DNA of 64,000 nucleotides from Siphonodentalium dalli (lineage: Eukaryota; Mollusca; Scaphopoda; Gadilida; Siphonodentaliidae). The position numbers and the translations under genes are program-made. The notes below the pieces were generated by a model. That model was given only the letters and a program-made list of their open reading frames with translations, was not told where the DNA came from and did no database searches. This document shows, in pieces, positions 32,701-41,105 of this stretch. The DNA lies in the NCBI GenBank assembly GCA_032622095.1, contig CP136069.1, forward strand, positions 7,764,036 through 7,828,035. The letters run 5' to 3'. Positions within the stretch are counted from its first letter, which is position 1, and every line of letters starts with the position of its first letter.

Positions 32701-33803
32701 ATATTCCAGTTCTACCGATTCATTGTAACAAGAAAATGGTTTTTACTCTGTGCAACACTTGTGCCATCAATGAGAACGAGGCATGTAACCATTCAGAAGA
32801 AGATCGAGCTATAACCGGAGTGTGGACCACGCCAGAATTATTCAAAGCAATGGATGTTGGCTACAAAATACTTGATGTGTACCAAATTTGGCATTGGACA
32901 GATTGGACAGATGAAATATACAAATCCTATATCGACAAACATCTAAAGATCAAACAGGAATGTAGTGGTTATCCATTTGGTGTTGAGACAGAAGAACAGA
33001 AGCAAAAGTTTGTACAGGATTATTATGCAGCTGAGGGTATAAAATTGGAGAACATCGAGAAGAATCCAGGAAAACGCCAAATATCTAAAATTATGATTAA
33101 TTGTATATGGGGTAAGAATGCACAAAGAAATCTTATGTCAAAAACAGAGTATGTGGATAAACCATCACGTTATTTTGAATTGCTTACTAGTAACAATATA
33201 ATTGTTCAAAATGTTACACTTCTTGATGGTGACAAATTCATTCTGGTAAATTATGTTGATATTTTAGATAATATTGAACCTCATCATTCAGCAAATGTTG
33301 TTGTTGCTTCTTTTGTTACAGCGTATGCAAGATTACAATTGTATAAAGTTTTAAAAAAACTTGGAGATAGAGTGCTGTATTTTGATACAGACAGCTGTAT
33401 GTATGTCAGTGATCCATCAAAGAAGAACATCAAAACTATCGAAGGAAGATTGGGGAAATGGAGCGATGAACATCCAGATGCAAAGATTGTCAAATTTGTT
33501 GGACTTGGGCCAAAGAACTACGGATATGAATACATCAAAGATGGGAGAAGATACACCAAATGTAAGGTAAAAGGTATCACTCTTGATTACAGCACAAGTC
33601 AAAAAGTTAATTTTGAAACAATGGTACAATGTGTTAATGATCGTGAAAATTTCAAAACTGTTGTTGAGTATCCTTCCAGAATTAAAAGACAAAAGAACCA
33701 TCAACTAATTAGTGAGTGTCAAACCAAAACTTTCAGATCGGTGTACACAAAACGAAAACTCGTCAATGGTATTCATACATATCCATACGGATGGAGATGT
33801 TGA
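29694..33803 (+). CDS. Protein-primed family B DNA polymerase
   Basis: 1369 residues from ATG 29694. It would replicate the element from its ends with a protein primer, as in adenoviruses and Polintons. Residues about 32-95 are an acidic repeat, EESDMETDxAES, in about five 14-residue units. A Cys/His-rich region with many CxxC pairs lies at about 405-525. Exonuclease motifs: FDFEC at about 535 (Exo I, D and E), AHNAQGYDAQFLL at about 605 (Exo II), and YCKLDVDILR at about 735 (Exo III). Polymerase motifs: DVCSLYP at about 960 (motif A), KIMINCIWGKNAQ at about 1140 (motif B), and YFDTDS at about 1235 (motif C). All key acidic residues are present, so the enzyme looks intact. The size is normal for Polinton polymerases. 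An upstream TTG codon in the same frame is not a plausible start. Confidence 0.95.
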   Translation: MFKRIKRPVSDDAASEEDIVRKRPRPAVIEESDMETDKVESEESDMETDEAESEESDMETDRAESEESDMETDEAESEESDMETDRAESEESSSDGQIGRGRRQNREIGGKRKRSLARERVVFNPTKYFKMELNSEKFSRKFKSASRQFGVKFEKFTDPIENIPEIFEKLTEELKQKCSANEKTRIRVTINHPGLDMSIFIPFTKASELNGGTLMDNIQNVVQSNAAFTIHDGALNFEIFVTDIPEGGTRHSLHYGPFADKNKLTKVKRSIVRIENADDVMCMARSIVVGMCKADSDGSACWSKIWKRIRQSIYIAQTDAAKNLLNRAGIPHDTVCSINEFHKIQEILYPEYVVKIHNEFAGAGFLFEPAEMCSDSKCVHIYYNNNHFDTITSIKGFLGTSYYCEFCDIGFHMRGDHRCRFVCACWSLTQCNFTNWVKCRTCRRSFRSKSCFDNHLKTEGKQKRKICDLVQLCNNCDEEILINKSSRHICAGLKKCKHCKEIVEADHRCYIPKYESPEKKPAKIPYVFFDFECRQDTGVHIPNFCVAHTACGDCMCKPIEEKCETCGPDSREFVFKGDNVLTDFTNWLFHQDHKGCVAIAHNAQGYDAQFLLQALIQSGIHKPELIMNGNKILSLKCNSVKVIDSLSFLMMPLSKFPQTFQLNEMAKGHFPHWANSPKFQNYIGHYLASDYYKPDMMSVENREKFFEWYNEKIENYVIFNFQEEMEKYCKLDVDILRRGCGKFRKYILETEQIDPFIESITLAQVCNLAWRKNSMPEKTIGIIPDGGYPCAKNYSMKAIRWLQHISLSRMITIKHALNGGEIKIGGHYVDGYEEATRTVFEMNGCLFHGCPKCYNNRQYKNPYTMLTMEELYTRTQQKKDELESLGYRVESIWGHQIDERMKSDVKFKQQMESFYKHRDPILPREALFGGRTNAIKLYEEIDQDSTKEIKFIDVCSLYPFCNKYKIYPVGHPEILSQEQIDQEHIRDYAGLVKCTILPPSKLYIPVLPIHCNKKMVFTLCNTCAINENEACNHSEEDRAITGVWTTPELFKAMDVGYKILDVYQIWHWTDWTDEIYKSYIDKHLKIKQECSGYPFGVETEEQKQKFVQDYYAAEGIKLENIEKNPGKRQISKIMINCIWGKNAQRNLMSKTEYVDKPSRYFELLTSNNIIVQNVTLLDGDKFILVNYVDILDNIEPHHSANVVVASFVTAYARLQLYKVLKKLGDRVLYFDTDSCMYVSDPSKKNIKTIEGRLGKWSDEHPDAKIVKFVGLGPKNYGYEYIKDGRRYTKCKVKGITLDYSTSQKVNFETMVQCVNDRENFKTVVEYPSRIKRQKNHQLISECQTKTFRSVYTKRKLVNGIHTYPYGWRC

Positions 33804-33819
33804 GTCATTTCATGTCAAG

Positions 33820-34416
33820 ATGTTGGCAGGAGTAGTACCTCCAGAAATTGCTGAGAAGATTTATGGATATTTGGTGGCACAGTCAACGCTTATTCCAGAG
33901 ATAAAGAAGGAATTACAAGAAGTCTGGTTTGAAAGAGAAAAGAAAGCAATACTACGATGCTGTGATGTCGGCGAATGTTTACACAGATTGGCCTATCTTG
34001 AGTCAAGTATATCTTCTCATTTCTCTCAAAAATATATTGAATCATTTATTAAATTCAAAACATTTTTTCTCATTGAAAAAATATCTGATTTTTGGATATT
34101 TGGTGGTGATCAACACCATTTAGATTTAGATTTAGGAACTTTTGATGAACATGACTATATTCATTATACAAAGTATGAAGATCATTTTCCTCTTGCTGGG
34201 GGAACTTTTGAATCAGTTCCTAGGATCTATGGGTATTTGTTAACAAAAGAAATGTCAACATATGCAAAAATTCAAAACATTTTGGGGGATGATTTTTATA
34301 TTTACAGAACAAAGTACAGAAGAATAGAAGACTATAATAATTGGATTATTGAAATGTATGGAAATATTTACAGCTTTGGAGATTTCTCTTTAAGAACTAA
34401 ATTCACACGTCGTTAA
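33820..34416 (+). CDS. Polinton protein, unknown
   Basis: 198 residues from ATG 33820, 16 bases after the PolB stop. The frame is open further upstream, and an ATG at 33766 inside the PolB end would add 18 residues. The N terminus reads MLAGVVPPEIAEKIYGYLVAQ. The rest is rich in aromatic residues and ends in a Tyr-rich segment (DDFYIYRTKYRRIEDYNN). I do not recognise a domain. Its position between polymerase and packaging ATPase, in the same direction, suggests a replication or assembly role. Confidence 0.7.
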   Translation: MLAGVVPPEIAEKIYGYLVAQSTLIPEIKKELQEVWFEREKKAILRCCDVGECLHRLAYLESSISSHFSQKYIESFIKFKTFFLIEKISDFWIFGGDQHHLDLDLGTFDEHDYIHYTKYEDHFPLAGGTFESVPRIYGYLLTKEMSTYAKIQNILGDDFYIYRTKYRRIEDYNNWIIEMYGNIYSFGDFSLRTKFTRR

Positions 34417-34425
34417 GTTCACTCT

Positions 34426-35100
34426 ATGATTAGACATCAAAGTGACAACATGGAAGAATCTTTACTTTTCCAACATCCGTGTAATTTCTTTATCAGCGGA
34501 CCTAGTGGATCAGGTAAAACAGAATTTGTTAAAAAAGTTATTGAATTTAAACACGATTTATTCCAAACACCACCAAAGAAAATAGTTTGGTGTTACAAAG
34601 AATGGCAAGACACATACAATCGTATAAAAGAAATTGATAACGTTGAGTTTATCGATGGTATTCCAGACGATGATGAGGAAATTGTATCAGATAAATCATT
34701 TCCTCATCTTGTTGTTTTCGATGACATGATGGGGGAACAAGATGAAGACAAAATAATGCTTTGGTTTACTAGAAAAGGTCATCATCGAAATGCTTCAATA
34801 ATTTACATTACTCAAAACATGTTCCAAAAATCAAAAAGTAGCAGAACTATAAGTTTGAATGCACACTACATGGTTTTATTTCAAAGCGTTCGAGATAAAA
34901 ATCAAATAAAAGTTTTGGCTCATCAAATGCAAACCAATCATTTGAAACAAGCATACGAAGATGCAACTTCAATAAATCATGGATATATTTTAGTAGATTT
35001 TCATCCTAGAACAGAAAATTATTTGCGAATTAGAACTGATATTTTCCATAAATGGTTGACAGCTAATGACCGAGGTCCTGTCATTTATTCAAAAGTATAA
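34426..35100 (+). CDS. Genome-packaging ATPase (FtsK/HerA, A32-like)
   Basis: 224 residues from ATG 34426; an in-frame ATG at 34450 (MEESLLFQHP) is an alternative. The Walker A motif FISGPSGSGKT lies at about residues 22-32 and Walker B (HLVVFDDMM) at about 95-103. A C-terminal region with IIYITQNMF corresponds to sensor-type strands of A32-like packaging ATPases. In Polintons and large DNA viruses this enzyme pumps DNA into the capsid. All nucleotide-binding residues are present. Confidence 0.9.
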   Translation: MIRHQSDNMEESLLFQHPCNFFISGPSGSGKTEFVKKVIEFKHDLFQTPPKKIVWCYKEWQDTYNRIKEIDNVEFIDGIPDDDEEIVSDKSFPHLVVFDDMMGEQDEDKIMLWFTRKGHHRNASIIYITQNMFQKSKSSRTISLNAHYMVLFQSVRDKNQIKVLAHQMQTNHLKQAYEDATSINHGYILVDFHPRTENYLRIRTDIFHKWLTANDRGPVIYSKV

Positions 35101-35134
35101 ATTCAGTTGTTGTTACTTTTTTCATTTTAGAACC

Positions 35135-35722
35135 ATGTCGTCCACCGAGATGTTTAGTCATGATGAACTGTCACAAATTATAAATTTCTTCACTTTTGCA
35201 GCTGAATTATTTCTTGAACATGATTGGAAATTACCATCACAGACAAAAAAGTTTTTTCAGAGAAATAAAAATGTTCTTAAAAAAATCTCTGATCGATCAA
35301 CTGATATGGAAACAAAACGCAAATTAATTTTACAACGAGGTGGTAGTGGGTTCCTTGGGGGAGTTTTAATTAGAAGTCTTTTGAAAAATTCATTTGAACA
35401 AACTGGTAGACAATCTAAAAGTAAATCAAAGGTTTCTCCAAAACGTTCAAAGATTACACTGATGCAAACACAACAAAGGGGTAATCAAAAAGAATCTAAA
35501 CGTAAAACAAAGCTTTCTCTAAATCATTCAAAGTTTACACCGATGCAAACTCAACAAAATCAACATTCTAAATTTACACCTATACCTTCTCAGCAGAACC
35601 CTCAACATCAACCGTTACAAAAAAAACCAGTTATTGATCTTGAATTTTCTAAATTTATGCCGTTGTCTGATCCATCGAAATCGGCATTCGAAGCTTTAGA
35701 ATGGTTCAATCAGAAAAGATAA
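35135..35722 (+). CDS. Polinton accessory protein, Gln/Ser/Lys-rich
   Basis: 195 residues from ATG 35135 (ACCATGT context). The frame is open to an ATG at 35066 that overlaps the ATPase gene, but the later start leaves no overlap. Residues about 70-90 include RKLILQRGGSGFLGGVLIRS, a Gly-rich hydrophobic patch like those seen in small core or minor capsid proteins. The middle has degenerate repeats of KFTPMQTQQN. The C terminus (SAFEALEWFNQKR) may be a protein-binding tail. No function is assigned. Confidence 0.7.
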   Translation: MSSTEMFSHDELSQIINFFTFAAELFLEHDWKLPSQTKKFFQRNKNVLKKISDRSTDMETKRKLILQRGGSGFLGGVLIRSLLKNSFEQTGRQSKSKSKVSPKRSKITLMQTQQRGNQKESKRKTKLSLNHSKFTPMQTQQNQHSKFTPIPSQQNPQHQPLQKKPVIDLEFSKFMPLSDPSKSAFEALEWFNQKR

Positions 35723-35778
35723 AAGATGAAACATATAATTTTTCTGCTCATTTTGAGACAACTACTTAGACTGTGAAG

Positions 35779-36107
35779 ATGCCTTCAAAAACTAAGAGCC
35801 GGAAAGTACCGCTGATAAAAAAATATGGGGAGTTGATTGTTGCAATGAGTAAAGTTCCATCTGCATATAAAAAGAAAATGATCAACGATGCTCCGAAACA
35901 AGTGATGGATTGCATTTCAGAATGTTGTCAAAATCTTTTAAAAGGTTACATTCGAAGCGTAAACATATCAGATATCTTGCAGACAAGAACAAACCTTTGC
36001 AACAAAAGAAGAAAATTTTGAATCAAAAAGGTGGCATTTTACCATTATTATTTCTTGCTCCATTGATTAGCAAAACATTAGGTGCAGTTGTTAAAAATAT
36101 TTTGTAA
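35779..36107 (+). pseudogene. Small Polinton core-like protein, reading frame interrupted
   Basis: The first frame begins at ATG 35779 (MPSKTKSRKVPLIKKYGELI...) and continues to a stop at 36021. The C-terminal half expected for this conserved Polinton protein (a basic stretch followed by QKGGILPLLFLAPLI) is in the -1 frame and ends at 36107. The change of frame falls near 35935-35945. At that point the bases read T TTA AAA in the first frame, which fits the X XXY YYZ form of a -1 ribosomal frameshift site. In my memory of related proteins there is a longer stretch between the two halves, so a deletion is equally or more likely. The product resembles small basic proteins with a Gly-Gly and hydrophobic C terminus found in many Polintons. 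Function unknown. Confidence 0.65.
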
Positions 36108-36121
36108 AAACTAAATCTCAA

Positions 36122-36847
36122 ATGAATATGAAGAAAATGGTTATTGTACCATTCAGAATGTTGGAAGATTTCAAACAATGGAAAATGTCAGAAATGAATA
36201 AACCTCAATTACCTCCTGATCCTGCAATTTCAAATGTTTCAGATTCTTACAAAGAATTGAAATCAGTTTATGATAAAAATATTTCTGAATCAGAAAAGTC
36301 ACAGTTATTTGGAGAAAATTTGTACAAATTGAAAACTTCACAAAAATCTTTAAATTCAAAATTCAGTTTACCTGAACAAAAGTTATCTGAAAACTTTGGG
36401 AACATGAGTGAACATATATTGGAAAGTGTTCCATCTAAACTTCGTGGTAAAGCCCAACAAATTTTAACATTGTTGTCAACTAATCCTAAACTTAGATGGG
36501 ATGATCGTGGACAATTAATTTATGGAACAGAAACAGTTACTGGATCAAATATAATTGATTTGATAAACGATGTTGTTCGTCACCGAAAAGGTTTTGACCC
36601 AGTTGGTTATGAAACATTCCTACGTGGATTGGGGGAACTTAATGTACCACAAGATTATGTAGGTAACAGGAATCGATGGTTGTGGATACAAAGACATTTA
36701 AAAGGTCACACTGGTGATGAGTTTCATACACCTCATGCAACTCCTAGCAGTGGCAAGTCAAGAAAACGTTCAGTTGATATTTTCACACCTCAAAGTTTTC
36801 CTAAAACCAGAAAATCTATTTTGAAAGAATGGTCCCCACTTACATAA
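36122..36847 (+). CDS. Conserved Polinton protein, unknown function
   Basis: 241 residues. The N terminus is KKMVIVPFRMLEDF. A central region (residues about 95-180) has the conserved pattern LSTNPKLRWDDRGQL, then GSNIIDLINDVVRHRKGF and FLRGLGELNVPQDYVGN. Proteins with this pattern recur in animal Polintons next to the integrase. The fold and role are not established as far as I know. The C terminus is basic. The gene overlaps the integrase start by 19 bases. Confidence 0.8.
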   Translation: MNMKKMVIVPFRMLEDFKQWKMSEMNKPQLPPDPAISNVSDSYKELKSVYDKNISESEKSQLFGENLYKLKTSQKSLNSKFSLPEQKLSENFGNMSEHILESVPSKLRGKAQQILTLLSTNPKLRWDDRGQLIYGTETVTGSNIIDLINDVVRHRKGFDPVGYETFLRGLGELNVPQDYVGNRNRWLWIQRHLKGHTGDEFHTPHATPSSGKSRKRSVDIFTPQSFPKTRKSILKEWSPLT

Positions 36848-37923
36848 AATTTGACAAACTTCTAACTGAAATTTACTACAATCCAAAAGAAGTTGGTGGT
36901 TTCAGTGGAGCAAATCAACTTTTTAAAAATGCGAAAGAAACAAATAACAAAATTAAACTTTCAGATGTTAAAAAATGGTTACAATGGCAAAAAACATATA
37001 CTTTGCACAAACCAATTGTTCGGAAATTTCGCAGACGTAAAACTATTGTTGCAGGAATTGATATTCAGTGGCAAGCTGATTTGGCAGATTTGCAAACTTT
37101 GCAAAAGCACAATGACAATTACAGATATTTACTTTGTGTTATTGATGTGTTCTCAAAATTTGCATGGGTTGAAAAAATTAAAGACAAAACTGGTAAAACT
37201 TTAGTTAAAACATTTCAGAAAATTCTCAAATCATCAAAACGAAAACCAGTTTCATTTCAATCTGACAAAGGTTCCGAATTCAAAAATAAATTATTTTTAC
37301 AATTTTTGAAATCTAAGAAAATTCATTTTTTCACAAGTGAGAATCCAGAGACAAAAGCAAGTATAGTTGAACGTTTTCAACGGACATTGAAAACAAAGAT
37401 GTGGAAATATTTTACACATAATCAAACTTTGAAATACAATGATGTTTTGCACGATTTTGTGAATTCTTACAACAAAAGTTTTCATAGAAGTATTAAGATG
37501 GCACCAGTTTTAGTAACTCGAGAAAATGAAATTGAAGTTTCCAGAAATCTTTATGGAAAGTTAAAAACGAAAAAAGATAAGATCTTGAAAGTTGGAGATT
37601 TTGTTAGAATAAATAAAACAAAGAGAACTTTTTATAAAGGATATCTTCCAAATTGGACAAAAGAAATTTTCAAAATTAGTAGAGTTTGTAAAAGTACACC
37701 ATTAACTTACAAATTAGTAGATTTAGATGGTGAAAACATCGCAGGATCATTTTATGGTAAAGAAATTCAACATATAAAAGATAATAAAGTTTACGAAATT
37801 GAATCAGTTGTTGGTAAACGTTCAAGAAAAGTTGCTGGTAAATCAGTTAGAGAAATTAAAGTTCATTGGGGTGGTTATCCTAACAAATTTGACAGTTGGA
37901 TTCCTGCCACAAATTTGGTATAA
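36829..37923 (+). CDS. Retroviral-type integrase with chromodomain
   Basis: 364 residues. The DDE catalytic core is visible: QADLADL (first Asp, about residue 84), FQSDKGSEF (second Asp, about 145) and ASIVERFQRTLK (Glu, about 179). A chromodomain-like tail follows (residues about 320-364) with VYEIESVVGKRSRKV then IKVHWGGYPNKFDSWIPATNL, including the aromatic residues that read methyl-lysine. The enzyme inserts the element, and the 6-bp duplication at its ends fits. The N-terminal region lacks an evident HHCC zinc site. All catalytic residues are present. Confidence 0.93.
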   Translation: MVPTYIKFDKLLTEIYYNPKEVGGFSGANQLFKNAKETNNKIKLSDVKKWLQWQKTYTLHKPIVRKFRRRKTIVAGIDIQWQADLADLQTLQKHNDNYRYLLCVIDVFSKFAWVEKIKDKTGKTLVKTFQKILKSSKRKPVSFQSDKGSEFKNKLFLQFLKSKKIHFFTSENPETKASIVERFQRTLKTKMWKYFTHNQTLKYNDVLHDFVNSYNKSFHRSIKMAPVLVTRENEIEVSRNLYGKLKTKKDKILKVGDFVRINKTKRTFYKGYLPNWTKEIFKISRVCKSTPLTYKLVDLDGENIAGSFYGKEIQHIKDNKVYEIESVVGKRSRKVAGKSVREIKVHWGGYPNKFDSWIPATNLV

Positions 37924-37933
37924 AACTTTTAAC

Positions 37934-38197
37934 ATGGCTCAAAATGGTTCAGTTGATCTGGATGTTCCATCACAATTTCAAATCTGTGGAGAAAAAATTG
38001 CAAAAAATCAAGTAACATATTTTACACAAATTATTATAATTGTTGGTATAATCGCTACAGCAATTGTTCATTTAAGTTTACAAAGTGAAAATAACGAACT
38101 GTGGTTAATTTTACTCAGTAGTTCTTTGGGATACATTTTACCAACACCGCGTTTGAAATATTTGAAAAATCAGTCGACAGAAATTTTGAAAGTATGA
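37934..38197 (+). CDS. Small Polinton membrane protein
   Basis: 87 residues from ATG 37934 (AACATGG context), 10 bases after the integrase stop. Two hydrophobic segments, about residues 34-53 (IIIIVGIIATAIVHLSL) and 60-75 (LWLILLSSSLGYILPTP), are likely membrane helices. The LGYILP signature is common in short membrane proteins of Polintons. The last bases overlap the next gene as ATGA. Confidence 0.8.
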   Translation: MAQNGSVDLDVPSQFQICGEKIAKNQVTYFTQIIIIVGIIATAIVHLSLQSENNELWLILLSSSLGYILPTPRLKYLKNQSTEILKV

Positions 38198-39045
38198 ATT
38201 CTTTCTACATTACAATTCCGAGCGACAGTTCAATGGTAATGTATCCAAACAATACTCAATGTTGTTTTACTGTACAATTACCAAAACCAATTCAAATTGA
38301 TAAAGAAAAATGGGAAGTTGCATTAGTCGAACTGATAACACCTTCAGAAACATACAATGTTACAGGGGATTCGTGTAAATTCAATTTGATTACAACTGAT
38401 GCAATAATACTGTCTGTTCTTCAAAATCGTTTTGAAGAAAAGATATTTACGAGACCTGATGGCGTTCGTGCAATTGAAATACAGATACGCGAAGGTTCGT
38501 ATACCTCTGCGACAGATTTACTTGATACAATGCAAGATGTAATTGATGAAACACTTGGAGAAGCAATGCAAAACGAATACGGATTTCACATCAAGTACTC
38601 AAAAGTTACAAAACGTGTGAAAATTATTTGCAAGAGTTTAAGTATCCCAAAACTAGGAATTGAATTACCACAATGTCTTTTGCACAAGTTGGGTTACAAA
38701 ACTGAAAACGCTTCTGAAGATTTTTATTCAAATAGTAGATTTCCGTTTGGTGTAGATTTGTTTGTTGGTCATAATCAAATGTTTGTTTATTCTGATATTG
38801 CCGATTTCACAATTGTTGGAAATGTTGAAGTACAAATTTTACGAGTTGTTTCTTTCAGAATTAAAAGAGATATCGACGGATTACATGTAAAACATGAATT
38901 TTTAAATTTACATTATGTTCCAGTTTCAAAGTCATACTTTGACAAAATTAGTGTAAATATAAGTGGCGACACAGGAGAATCAATTCAGTTTATTGGTGGT
39001 AAGTCTTTGGCGAAGCTGCATTTCAGAAAACGAGAGGAGTTCTAA
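38194..39045 (+). CDS. Penton-like minor capsid protein (single jelly roll)
   Basis: 283 residues starting MNSFYITIPSDSS. The ATG overlaps the previous stop. The opening pattern of a short beta strand, then a VQLPKPIQIDKEKWEVALVE segment and ITPSETYN, is the usual start of the Polinton penton homologue that sits at capsid vertices. The length is in the family range. The frame is uninterrupted. Confidence 0.88.
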   Translation: MNSFYITIPSDSSMVMYPNNTQCCFTVQLPKPIQIDKEKWEVALVELITPSETYNVTGDSCKFNLITTDAIILSVLQNRFEEKIFTRPDGVRAIEIQIREGSYTSATDLLDTMQDVIDETLGEAMQNEYGFHIKYSKVTKRVKIICKSLSIPKLGIELPQCLLHKLGYKTENASEDFYSNSRFPFGVDLFVGHNQMFVYSDIADFTIVGNVEVQILRVVSFRIKRDIDGLHVKHEFLNLHYVPVSKSYFDKISVNISGDTGESIQFIGGKSLAKLHFRKREEF

Positions 39046-39050
39046 AAACA

Positions 39051-39425
39051 ATGTTTCCCGTGTATAGAGGTGTACCACGGCAATATGGTAACGGTATTGG
39101 TTCAATTTTCAAATCACTTATGAGATCTGCTGTACCATTTCTAAAACCGATTGGTCGGACAGCTTTACAACTTGCGAAAAAACACACTTTTGGTGTTGCA
39201 GATGAAATTATTAATCAAGGTAAAAGTCCGAAAGAAGCGTTGATGTCTGAAGGTAAAAAAGCTTTAAAATCTTTTGGCACACAAGCTAAAAATCAAATTT
39301 TGAACTCGAGACAAAAACCTAGAAAAAGAGTAGCGAATTCAAAAATGAATCATTCAGCTGTCAAACGCCGAAAAAGTCAGTCGAAAAAACATCCTAGCAG
39401 TCGAGCTCTTGATATTTTTGATTAA
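39051..39425 (+). CDS. pVI-like/minor capsid protein
   Basis: 124 residues. The N terminus is Gly- and hydrophobic-rich (GNGIGSIFKSLMRSAVPFLK) and probably an amphipathic helix. The C-terminal half is very basic (RQKPRKRVANSK, KRRKSQSKK). Its size, position between penton and major capsid protein, and composition fit the adenovirus pVI- or pX-like minor core/capsid proteins of Polintons. The family call is by context. Confidence 0.7.
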   Translation: MFPVYRGVPRQYGNGIGSIFKSLMRSAVPFLKPIGRTALQLAKKHTFGVADEIINQGKSPKEALMSEGKKALKSFGTQAKNQILNSRQKPRKRVANSKMNHSAVKRRKSQSKKHPSSRALDIFD

Positions 39426-39427
39426 TC

Positions 39428-40645
39428 ATGGCACAAATGGTAAATGGATCATGCGAATGCAATAAATCGGAACTTGATATAACACATGTTCCACCAACGG
39501 TGGCTACAATGTCAGAATCGCACTGGATCGAAAATCATCCGATTGCACCGCTGAATAATTCTGCTCCGATAGAGTTTGTCATACCATCTCAAACCGAAAA
39601 GTGGACAGATATTAACCTTTTTCATAGCATGTTCAGCAGTATCGATGTTTACTTGAACAACAAATTGATAACTTCGAATTCTGACACTTACCCATACCGA
39701 GCATATTTCGAAAATCTGTTGGGATACTCTCCAGAATATAAAGATAATCAATTAGCAAATTTAGAAATGTGGTATGGCGATACAGCAGAACAATTTGAAG
39801 AGAATACCAAAGGTGGTGGCAATGCTGGATTAACTTCTAGAGAAAGTTTGATCGGTGGTAGTAAAATTGTTGAACTATGTGGACGCTTACACACTGATCT
39901 GTTTCTTCAAGAAAAATATTTACCAAATGGAATTGAAATTCGTATCAGATTAAACAGATCACCATCAAAATTTTGCCTCATTGGCGCCGAGGATGGACAA
40001 ATTGTTTTCGAATCAGCAGTGTTCCATGTCAGAACAGTTAGTCTCTTTCCAGCGGTCTCAAATAAATTAAATCAAGAAATTGTCCAGTCAAAAATGAAAA
40101 TACCTATCAGACGAGTAGAAATAAAAACTTTCACAATTAGTACTGGACTTAGATCAAAAATTGAAGACCACTTATTTCAAGGACAATTACCAAAGAGAAT
40201 TTTTATTGCGTTGGTCGAAAATAAAGATATGAATGGAGATTTGGGTACCAATCCATTCCACTTCAAACATTTCAGTTTGAATAAATTGGAAGTTAGTCAA
40301 GACGGTCATACAATACATAACCGTCCATTTGAACCAAACTTCGCAACAAAACAATGTCTCAGATCATATTTATCTTTGTATCAATCTTTAGGAATGTTTG
40401 GTGTTAACAAATCAATTGGCATTAATTTAAAAGAATATATGAATGGATATTGTTTGTGGGGTTTCGACTTGACACCGGACCAAGGAAGTGACGAGGGACA
40501 TCTACATCCTATAAAGACAGGGAACCTGCGTTTGGAGCTTCAGTTCTTGACAGCTCTCACTACAGCCGTCAACGTTTTGGTGTATGCTGAATTCGACAGT
40601 GAAATAGAGATCACAGCTTTGAGAGAAGTGCTTACTGACTATTAG
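39428..40645 (+). CDS. Major capsid protein (double jelly roll, hexon-like)
   Basis: 405 residues starting MAQMVNGSCEC. The early ENHPIAPLNNSAPIEFVIPS and INLFHSMFSSIDVYLNN segments, a middle region around KMKIPIRRVEIKTFTISTG, and the C-terminal GNLRLELQFLTALTTAVNVL are characteristic of Polinton hexon-like proteins, which build the capsid facets. The gene starts 2 bases after the pVI-like gene, is uninterrupted, and is of usual family length. Confidence 0.9.
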   Translation: MAQMVNGSCECNKSELDITHVPPTVATMSESHWIENHPIAPLNNSAPIEFVIPSQTEKWTDINLFHSMFSSIDVYLNNKLITSNSDTYPYRAYFENLLGYSPEYKDNQLANLEMWYGDTAEQFEENTKGGGNAGLTSRESLIGGSKIVELCGRLHTDLFLQEKYLPNGIEIRIRLNRSPSKFCLIGAEDGQIVFESAVFHVRTVSLFPAVSNKLNQEIVQSKMKIPIRRVEIKTFTISTGLRSKIEDHLFQGQLPKRIFIALVENKDMNGDLGTNPFHFKHFSLNKLEVSQDGHTIHNRPFEPNFATKQCLRSYLSLYQSLGMFGVNKSIGINLKEYMNGYCLWGFDLTPDQGSDEGHLHPIKTGNLRLELQFLTALTTAVNVLVYAEFDSEIEITALREVLTDY

Positions 40646-40646
40646 G

Positions 40647-41105
40647 ATGGATTTCACATCACAGCTATGGAACTACTATGAAGAACACCAACGTTCACAA
40701 AACTTTGCTCCGAGATGGAACCTGATCTTGGACACACTCAACAACGCTATGATTGAAGAACTACAAGAACTTATTCGCAAGGAAGTGTCAGCAAACTGTG
40801 AAGGATGTAAAATAGAACATCCTAGTCAACGTGAACATGTTCTGTGTTTGTTCTCTACAACTGATGATTGGACAAACCAGTTTATCGACTTAGCGCTGAT
40901 TAAACTTGACATAAACAATGTTATGAAAAGATGGTTCCCGAAGCTGATGTGGTTAAACCCACACTGCAAGGAGAAGTTCGAAGCATTCATCATGTATGAT
41001 CATCTGAGAAACAGTTTGGAGCTCAACCGCAAAAAATTCGACGCAGAGTGGACTCTGATGTGGTCACAGCGAGTCAAAGAGAATTACAACGATGCAGACA
41101 GCTGA
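40647..41105 (+). CDS. Conserved Polinton protein, unknown
   Basis: 152 residues, starting one base after the major capsid stop and overlapping the protease start by 14 bases. It includes CEGCKIEHPSQREHVLC, a Cys/His-rich patch (C-x2-C...H...H) that may bind zinc, and several aromatic-rich helices. Similar short proteins with HPSQR-type motifs lie beside the capsid genes of other Polintons. The role is not known to me. Confidence 0.78.
   Translation: MDFTSQLWNYYEEHQRSQNFAPRWNLILDTLNNAMIEELQELIRKEVSANCEGCKIEHPSQREHVLCLFSTTDDWTNQFIDLALIKLDINNVMKRWFPKLMWLNPHCKEKFEAFIMYDHLRNSLELNRKKFDAEWTLMWSQRVKENYNDADS

Noticed and set aside
33712-33820. Earlier start of the protein after the polymerase
   Set aside because: The upstream extension begins at GTG, which is not expected to initiate here; ATG 33820 directly follows the polymerase stop.
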